DNA of 10,957 nucleotides from Dermatophilaceae bacterium (GTDB taxonomy: Bacteria; Actinomycetota; Actinomycetes; Actinomycetales; Dermatophilaceae). The stretch covers positions 1-10,957 of the forward strand of contig JABFXB010000542.1 of assembly GCA_013361975.1 (NCBI GenBank). Direction: 5' to 3'. The notes beneath the pieces are model-generated. The model was not told where the DNA came from. It did not search any database and saw only the letters and a list, made by a program, of their open reading frames with translations. Made by a program: the position numbers and the translations under genes. Every line of letters starts with the position of its first letter. Position 1 is the stretch's first letter. Shown in pieces: positions 6,510 through 10,957 of the stretch.

Positions 6510-7660
6510 CGACCGTCGTCCAGATCACCCCCGAGATCGGTCCCGGCACGGGCGTCGGCGCCGTGGCCTTCCACCTCGAGCAGGAGTGGCGCCGCGCCGG
6601 GGTCGACGTGCGCCGGTTCACCCTCGACGAGGCGGGGGGCGCGTGGCTGCCGGCGGCGACCGGGGGAGTCGCCGGCCGGCTGTCGCTGCTCGCTGGGGTC
6701 GTGTGGTTCTCGACCGTGGGCACGCGGCGCGCCCGCCGCTACCTCCGCCGGCACCCCGACCAGCTGTCGGTCTGCCACAACGACGCACTGGCCGGCGACG
6801 TCTACGTGAACCACGGCATTGCCCAGGCGGCGATGCGGGCGCGGGGCCACTACCGCCTCCGCATGGTCCGCAACCCGGTCCTCCTCTTCACCACGGCGCG
6901 CGACCGCCGGCGCTACTCGGGCGGTGGCGACCACCGGCTCGTGGTCAACCTCGTGAGCGACGAGGAGCGCCTGCTGCGCGACGTCTACCCCGACCTGACC
7001 CTGCCGACCGTGGTGATCGGCAACGGGGTCGACGTCGAGAGGTTCCGGCCGCCGACGCCGCTCGAACGCACCCAGGCCCGCGAGGGGCTCGGGCTCGCAG
7101 ACGGTGCCCGCCTGGTCCTCTTCATCGGCAACGAGTTCGGCCGCAAGGGTCTGCCGGTCCTCGTGGAGGCTCTCGGCCTGCTGGGACCAGAGGTGCGGCT
7201 CGTCGTCGTCGGCGGGACTCCCGACCTCGTCGCCGCGGAGGCGCGCCGGGCGGCGGCTCGGCGGCTCGGCGACCGACTCCGGTTCGACGGCGCCCAGACC
7301 GACCCGCGGCCGTGGCTGCACGCTGCCGACGTCCTGGCGATGCCGAGCGCCTACGAGTCCTACGGCCTCGTCGTGCTGGAGGCGCTCGCGTGCGGCGTTC
7401 CCGTCGTCGCGACGCGCACGGGCTGCGTCCCGGACGTCGTGAGCGAGGGTCTCAACGGCGCGGTGGTCGGGAGCGCACCCGACGACCTCGCGGCCGGCCT
7501 GCGTCGGGCGCTCGACCTCGACCCCGAGGTCTCCCGGCGCGCAGCCCGGAGCAGCGCCGAGAAGCACTCCTGGGCGGAGGTCGCGCGCCGCTACCTCGAG
7601 GTCCTGGCGCAAGCCCACACACGACAGGGCGACGCGGTCACGAGCGGGGGCCCCGGGTGA
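6506..7660 (+). CDS. GT4 family glycosyltransferase
   Basis: The 384-residue GT-B protein has an N-terminal acceptor domain beginning TTVVQITPEIGPGTGVG, with the Gly-rich donor loop expected in GT4 enzymes. NGVDVERF (N173 onward) forms the interdomain landmark. FIGNEFGRKG (206-215, with R213 and K214 for the donor phosphates) follows. The E-x7-E motif is ESYGLVVLEALACG (E284, E292). It would transfer a sugar from a nucleotide donor to the growing lipid-linked repeat unit in the cytoplasm; donor and linkage cannot be read from the sequence. The start is GTG 6506 overlapping the previous stop by 4 bases, without a strong ribosome site, so it probably depends on translational coupling. GTG 7657 of the next gene overlaps its own stop in the same way. 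Confidence 0.93.
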   Translation: MTTVVQITPEIGPGTGVGAVAFHLEQEWRRAGVDVRRFTLDEAGGAWLPAATGGVAGRLSLLAGVVWFSTVGTRRARRYLRRHPDQLSVCHNDALAGDVYVNHGIAQAAMRARGHYRLRMVRNPVLLFTTARDRRRYSGGGDHRLVVNLVSDEERLLRDVYPDLTLPTVVIGNGVDVERFRPPTPLERTQAREGLGLADGARLVLFIGNEFGRKGLPVLVEALGLLGPEVRLVVVGGTPDLVAAEARRAAARRLGDRLRFDGAQTDPRPWLHAADVLAMPSAYESYGLVVLEALACGVPVVATRTGCVPDVVSEGLNGAVVGSAPDDLAAGLRRALDLDPEVSRRAARSSAEKHSWAEVARRYLEVLAQAHTRQGDAVTSGGPG

Positions 7661-8676
7661 GGATCCTGCACGCCGTGCGCTCCGACGCCTTCGCCGGTGT
7701 CGAGAGCCATGTCGCGCGCCTCGCTCGCGCCCAGGCCGACGCGGGCGACGAGGTCCTCGTCGTCGGTGGTGACCCCACCCGCATGGGGCCGGCGGTGGGT
7801 CCGCGCGTGCGCACCACGCCGGCGAGCACCGTGACCCAGGTCCTGGCCGCGGTCCGCAGGTGGGCACCAGCGGCGGACGTGGTGCACGCGCACATGACTG
7901 CGGCCGAGATCGCTTGTGCCGCAGCGCTGCTCGGAGTGTCGACTCCGCTCGTGGTGACCCGGCACTTCGCCCGCGACAGAGGCAACAACTTGGCGTCGAC
8001 GCTGGCCGCCGCCGGTGCAGCCCAGCGCGTCGACGCGCAGATCGCCATCAGCCACTACGTCTCGCGGGCGATCGCGGGCACCAGCTTCGTCATCCACCCC
8101 GGCGTGGATTCGACCAGCACGACGCGCACTGCCGGCGAACGCGACCGAGTCGTCCTGCTGGCCCAGCGCCTCGAGCTCGAGAAGGAGGGCGATGTCGCCC
8201 TGCGATCCTTCGCCCGCTCGGGCGTCGCCGACCACGGCTGGCGACTCCACGTCGCGGGTGACGGCGCCGAGCGGCCTCGGCTCACCGCGCTCGCCCACCA
8301 GCTCGGCATCGGCGAGTCCACCTGCTTCCTCGGGCACCGCAGCGACGTGGCATCGCTCATGGAGCGAGCGTCGGTCCTGCTCGCGCCGTGCAGCATCGAG
8401 GGGCTCGGGCTCACCGTGCTCGAGTCGATGGCGTCGGCGTTGCCTGTCCTCGCCGTCGGTGCCGGCGGACACCTCGAGACGGTCGGCAGCGTCGCCGACG
8501 CCGCGCTGCACCCACCCGGGGACGTCGAGCGTGCCGCCGACCTGCTGGTGCGTCTCACGTCGGACGCTTTCCTGCGCGACGCGTATGCCGCTCGTCTGCA
8601 GCGGGCCCAGCGCGCGCGGTTCACCCCCGCGCACCAGGCGCGCGAAACCGCCTCCGTCTACGCGGCGGTGGTGTGA
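7657..8676 (+). CDS. GT4 family glycosyltransferase, short form
   Basis: The 339-residue product begins RILHAVRSDAFAGVESHVAR, a typical GT4 N-terminus with a Gly near the acceptor loop. HAHMTAAEIA and VTRHFARDRG follow in the first domain. The C-terminal donor domain shows FVIHPGVD, LLAQRLELEKEGDVAL (K of the donor site), LHVAGDGAERPRL and the E-x7-E motif EGLGLTVLESMAS (E248, E256). It is shorter than its neighbours (384 and 385 residues) but all landmarks are present, so it should be active. It likely adds one sugar of the repeat unit. The start is GTG 7657 within the preceding stop; the next gene begins after a single base (8678), the only junction in the operon without an overlap. Confidence 0.92.
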   Translation: MRILHAVRSDAFAGVESHVARLARAQADAGDEVLVVGGDPTRMGPAVGPRVRTTPASTVTQVLAAVRRWAPAADVVHAHMTAAEIACAAALLGVSTPLVVTRHFARDRGNNLASTLAAAGAAQRVDAQIAISHYVSRAIAGTSFVIHPGVDSTSTTRTAGERDRVVLLAQRLELEKEGDVALRSFARSGVADHGWRLHVAGDGAERPRLTALAHQLGIGESTCFLGHRSDVASLMERASVLLAPCSIEGLGLTVLESMASALPVLAVGAGGHLETVGSVADAALHPPGDVERAADLLVRLTSDAFLRDAYAARLQRAQRARFTPAHQARETASVYAAVV

Positions 8677-8677
8677 C

Positions 8678-9835
8678 GTGGACCTGGTCGTGACCTCCCT
8701 CGAGGCCTGGGACGGCGTCTGGCGCCGCAACCAGCACCTGGTTGCCGGCCTGCTCCGCCGCGACCCCTCCCTCCGGGTGCTGTTCGTCGAACCGTCCTCG
8801 GACCCCCTCCATGCCGCGCTGGGCGATGGCGAACCGCGACTCGGCCGCGGGCTCCGTCCCGCACCGGTCCTCGACGGTGTCGCCCCCTCCGCGCTGTGGC
8901 TCTTCGAGCCGACCAAGTGGCTGCCCCGACGGGTCGACCGGAGCGCCGACGAGAGGTGGGCGCGACAGGTGCTCAAGGCAGCCCGGTCCCTGGGAATGAC
9001 CGACGCGCTGCTGTGGGTCAACGACCCGAGGGGGGCACTCCTCCTCGAGGCCACGTCATGGCCCGCGCTCTACGACGTCACCGACGACTGGACCCTCGCC
9101 GAGCGGGCTCCCGCCGAGACCCGGCGGACCCGGGCCCACGAGGGCGTCCTGCTGCGGCGATGCGACGAGGTCGTCGTCTGCTCACCCGCGCTGGCGGTGA
9201 CCAAGGGGGCCGCGCGCCCGGTGACCATCGTGCCCAACGGTGTCGACACGGCGGCATACGCGAGGACGCACGAACGCCCCGCCGACCTGCCGACGGGACC
9301 GGTCGCGCTCTACGTCGGCACGCTCCACGACGACCGCCTGGACGTCGACCTGTGCGCCGACACGGCGCGGGCCATCGCCGGAGCGGGCCACCTGGTGCTC
9401 GTCGGTCCCGACGCCCTCCCGGCCGGGCGGCGCTCCCGGCTCGAGGAGGCCGGGGCGGTGCTCCTCGGGTCCCGTCACAGCGACGACGTCCCGGCCTACC
9501 TGCAGCACGCCGGCCTGCTCGTCGTGCCGCACGTCGTGACCCCCTTCACCGACAGCCTCGACCCGATCAAGCTGTACGAGTACCAGGCGGCGGGTCGGCG
9601 AGTCGTCGCGACACCCGTGGCGGGGTTCCGCGACCTGGATGACGAGCTGGTCGACGTCGTCGAGCGTTCCGCCTTCCCGGCGGCCGTGACCCGACTGCTC
9701 GTGGGCGCCGCGGCACCGGACGGGAGCCGCGAGACGCACGCTGCCACGGACCGACTGGCTGCCATCGACTGGTCGCGGCGGGTCGACCAGATGGCCGGGG
9801 TCCTCGTCGGGCTGACGGGCAAGGTGGCCCCATGA
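8678..9835 (+). CDS. Glycosyltransferase, TuaH-like (GT4-related)
   Basis: The 385-residue protein starts DLVVTSLEAWDGVWRRNQHL, the N-terminus of a glycosyltransferase group related to TuaH of teichuronic acid synthesis. The middle shows LWLFEPTKWLPRR, LLWVNDPRG and ALYDVTDDW, then EVVVCSPALAVTKG and IVPNGVD. The donor domain has ALYVGTLHDDRLDVDL and DSLDPIKLYEYQAAGRRVV (D295, K298, E301), the variant nucleotide-sugar motif of this group. It probably completes the repeat unit before export. GTG 8678 is used because the conserved N-terminus begins there; a second GTG at 8690 would cut it. The stop overlaps the ATG of the HprK-like gene by 4 bases, coupling sugar assembly to the kinase-PqqD pair. 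Confidence 0.9.
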   Translation: MDLVVTSLEAWDGVWRRNQHLVAGLLRRDPSLRVLFVEPSSDPLHAALGDGEPRLGRGLRPAPVLDGVAPSALWLFEPTKWLPRRVDRSADERWARQVLKAARSLGMTDALLWVNDPRGALLLEATSWPALYDVTDDWTLAERAPAETRRTRAHEGVLLRRCDEVVVCSPALAVTKGAARPVTIVPNGVDTAAYARTHERPADLPTGPVALYVGTLHDDRLDVDLCADTARAIAGAGHLVLVGPDALPAGRRSRLEEAGAVLLGSRHSDDVPAYLQHAGLLVVPHVVTPFTDSLDPIKLYEYQAAGRRVVATPVAGFRDLDDELVDVVERSAFPAAVTRLLVGAAAPDGSRETHAATDRLAAIDWSRRVDQMAGVLVGLTGKVAP

Positions 9836-10587
9836 CGACGCAGACCGTCACGGTGCGAGCGCTCGACGTGCTCGTCCGCATCGCCGTCGGTGACCCGGGG
9901 TTGCTCCCGACGATCGAGACGGCCTGGCACCTGTGCGCCGCTGACGGCGACGAGCCCGACACCGAGGTGGTGCTGGCAGACCACGACGGCTCGGCCGACT
10001 CGGTCGCGCGCAGCCTCCAGCTGCTCACCCAGTCGGTGACCCTGGCCGCCATCGGCGTGCGAGCAGGCCGCGACGTCATGTTCCACGCCGGCGGCCTGAG
10101 CAACCCCCGCACGGGTGCGGCGATCGCCTACGTCGCGCCCGGTGGCACCGGCAAGACGACCGTCACGACGACGTTGGGCCGCGGGCGTGGCTACCTCTCC
10201 GACGAGACCGTCGCCGTGACGGCGGACGGGGCGGTCGTCAGCTACCCGAAGCCCTTGTCGGTGCGGCGACCCGACGGGGTGCTCAAGGACGAGACAGCGC
10301 CCGGCGCACTGGGTCTCGCGCCGGCGTGCGCCGAGCCGTGGCTCGCAGGAATCGTCGTGCTGCGCAGGGACCTCGCGCCCGGCGCACCGATCGACGTGGT
10401 CGACGTCCCGCTGCTCGACGCCCTGGTCATGGTGGCACCGGAGACGTCGTCGCTCGCGCGGCTCACCGACCCCCTGCGCCGTCTCGCCGACGTGGTCGAG
10501 ATGGCGGGGGGTCTGCGCGTCGTCCACTTCGCCGAGGCGCGGCAGCTCGAGCCGCTGGTCGACGAGGTCCTGGGGAGCTCGCGGTGA
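9832..10587 (+). CDS. HprK-like kinase family protein
   Basis: The 251-residue product resembles the C-terminal kinase domain of HPr kinase/phosphorylase without its regulatory domain. Landmarks in order are DVMFHAGGL (H85, at the position of the catalytic histidine), the P-loop APGGTGKTT (102-110, K108), YLSDETVAV (D124, E125 in place of the usual paired Asp), and YPKPLSVRR (138-146). Relatives act on peptides rather than HPr in some systems: lasso-peptide kinases phosphorylate a precursor, and HprK-related proteins accompany exosortase polysaccharide loci. A phosphoacceptor here is not identifiable, and the second Asp is replaced by Glu, so phosphorylase activity is doubtful. ATG 9832 overlaps the preceding stop; AAGG at 9821-9824 precedes it. 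It overlaps the PqqD-like gene by 4 bases, so the two are almost certainly partners. Confidence 0.85.
   Translation: MTTQTVTVRALDVLVRIAVGDPGLLPTIETAWHLCAADGDEPDTEVVLADHDGSADSVARSLQLLTQSVTLAAIGVRAGRDVMFHAGGLSNPRTGAAIAYVAPGGTGKTTVTTTLGRGRGYLSDETVAVTADGAVVSYPKPLSVRRPDGVLKDETAPGALGLAPACAEPWLAGIVVLRRDLAPGAPIDVVDVPLLDALVMVAPETSSLARLTDPLRRLADVVEMAGGLRVVHFAEARQLEPLVDEVLGSSR
10572..10577 (+). promoter_or_regulatory. Ribosome binding site of the second PqqD-like gene
   Basis: GGGGAG lies 6 bases before GTG 10584, one of the clearest ribosome sites in the operon. It fixes the GTG start inside the kinase stop codon. Confidence 0.6.
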
Positions 10588-10862
10588 CCGACCCCGTGGT
10601 GACGGCGACAGAGGTCGCCGACGCGCTCGTCGGCGACGACGGCGCCGTGGTGCTCGTCGTGTCAGGCGGCCAGCACCAGGTGCTGCGCCTTTCCCTGCTG
10701 GGGCAGGCCATCCGCGAGATCGCAGCCACCGGAGTGCCGATGAGCCGCCTGACCGACGAGCTCGTCGGCCGCTTCGGCGGGGCGGGAGCCGATCCTGCTG
10801 CGGATGTCGTCGCGCTGGTGAACCAGCTGGAGTCAGCCGGCCTCGTGCGCGTGGACGGGTGA
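10584..10862 (+). CDS. PqqD/RRE-like small protein (second copy)
   Basis: The 92-residue product again follows the PqqD plan: a short N-terminal beta region (GAVVLVVSGGQHQVLRLSLLG, about residues 20-40, mainly its latter part), then helices AIREIAATGVPMSRLTDEL and DVVALVNQLESAGLV. It differs strongly from the copy at 1341-1610 and lacks that copy's AAAVIW segment, so the two are not a recent duplication. As a peptide-binding chaperone it would serve the HprK-like kinase next to it. It is the last gene of the operon; its 3' end overlaps the convergent gene at 10833-10957 by 30 bases. The peptide substrate is unknown. Confidence 0.8.
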   Translation: MTDPVVTATEVADALVGDDGAVVLVVSGGQHQVLRLSLLGQAIREIAATGVPMSRLTDELVGRFGGAGADPAADVVALVNQLESAGLVRVDG

Positions 10863-10957
10863 CGCATCCCGCGGCTCGGTGTGCGGCTCGGTGTGCGGCT
10901 CGGTGTGCAGCTCCGCGTCGATCTCGGCGACGAGCTCGCGGATGGCTGCATCACCGA
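10833..10957 (-). CDS. C-terminal fragment of an unrecognised protein with an HTEP repeat tail
   Basis: This reverse-strand frame enters from the right edge and stops at TGA 10835-10833. The visible 40 residues read as a helical segment (AIRELVAEIDAEL) followed by HTEP three times and a short polar tail DASPVHAHEAG. Third positions are mostly G or C in this frame, unlike the other reverse frames here. The upstream part and thus any domain lies outside the window, so no function can be given. It converges on and overlaps the last 30 bases of the PqqD-like gene. I am fairly confident that it is coding but not of its identity. Confidence 0.6.
   Translation of the reverse strand, partial: GDAAIRELVAEIDAELHTEPHTEPHTEPRDASPVHAHEAG
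10872..10907. repeat. Three perfect 12-base tandem repeats
   Basis: The unit CGGCTCGGTGTG occurs at 10872-10883, 10884-10895 and 10896-10907 without mismatch. Read on the reverse strand in the frame of the convergent gene it encodes HTEP three times. The length is a multiple of three, so copy-number change would keep the frame. Confidence 0.9.

Noticed and set aside
6302..9054. Two long reverse-strand frames (6302-7867 and 7591-9054) opposite the GT4 genes
   Set aside because: Their sequences are shadows with no motifs, while the plus frames contain complete GT4 signatures.

Overview
The window is very GC-rich, with coding frames whose third codon positions are almost all G or C, frequent GTG starts and 4-base stop/start overlaps. 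This points to a high-GC actinobacterium. A micrococcalean such as the Intrasporangiaceae is my guess, not something the sequence proves. It is a chromosomal surface-polysaccharide locus with no transposase, integrase, tRNA, rRNA or CRISPR visible.

Layout. (1) Positions 1-324, minus strand: the end-truncated PAP2/BcrC-like phosphatase, running off the left edge. (2) Positions 454-1610, plus strand: a two-gene operon, an NTP_transf_5-type nucleotidyltransferase overlapping a small PqqD/RRE-like protein, preceded by a plausible extended -10 promoter. (3) Positions 1619-3031, minus strand: a Wzz-plus-BY-kinase regulator of polysaccharide chain length and export, convergent with (2) and divergent from (4). 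(4) Positions 3142-10862, plus strand: a seven-gene, tightly coupled operon. Its order is GT4-GT2 fusion glycosyltransferase, Wzy/WaaL-like polymerase or ligase, GT4, GT4, a TuaH-like glycosyltransferase, an HprK-like kinase, and a second PqqD/RRE-like protein. Five of its six junctions overlap by 4 bases and the other has a 1-base gap. (5) Positions 10833-10957, minus strand: the C-terminal end of an unrecognised gene, overlapping the end of the operon and carrying three perfect 12-base repeats that encode (HTEP)3.

How the parts fit. Five glycosyltransferase domains, a polymerase/ligase and a BY-kinase make a Wzx/Wzy-type polysaccharide assembly set. The initiating phosphoglycosyltransferase, the flippase, the cognate tyrosine phosphatase and the sugar-nucleotide genes are not in the window. 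The most intriguing part is the set of RiPP-like proteins bracketing it: nucleotidyltransferase + PqqD at one end and HprK-like kinase + PqqD at the other. These are families seen as peptide-binding and tailoring proteins in lasso-peptide clusters and in the exosortase-linked HPr-rel-A system. Here both transcription units are bounded inside the window and contain no cyclase, no leader protease and no obvious precursor peptide. A separate signal is the 9-mer CGTATGCCG (either strand), present five times and accounting for nearly every TAT/ATA in the window.
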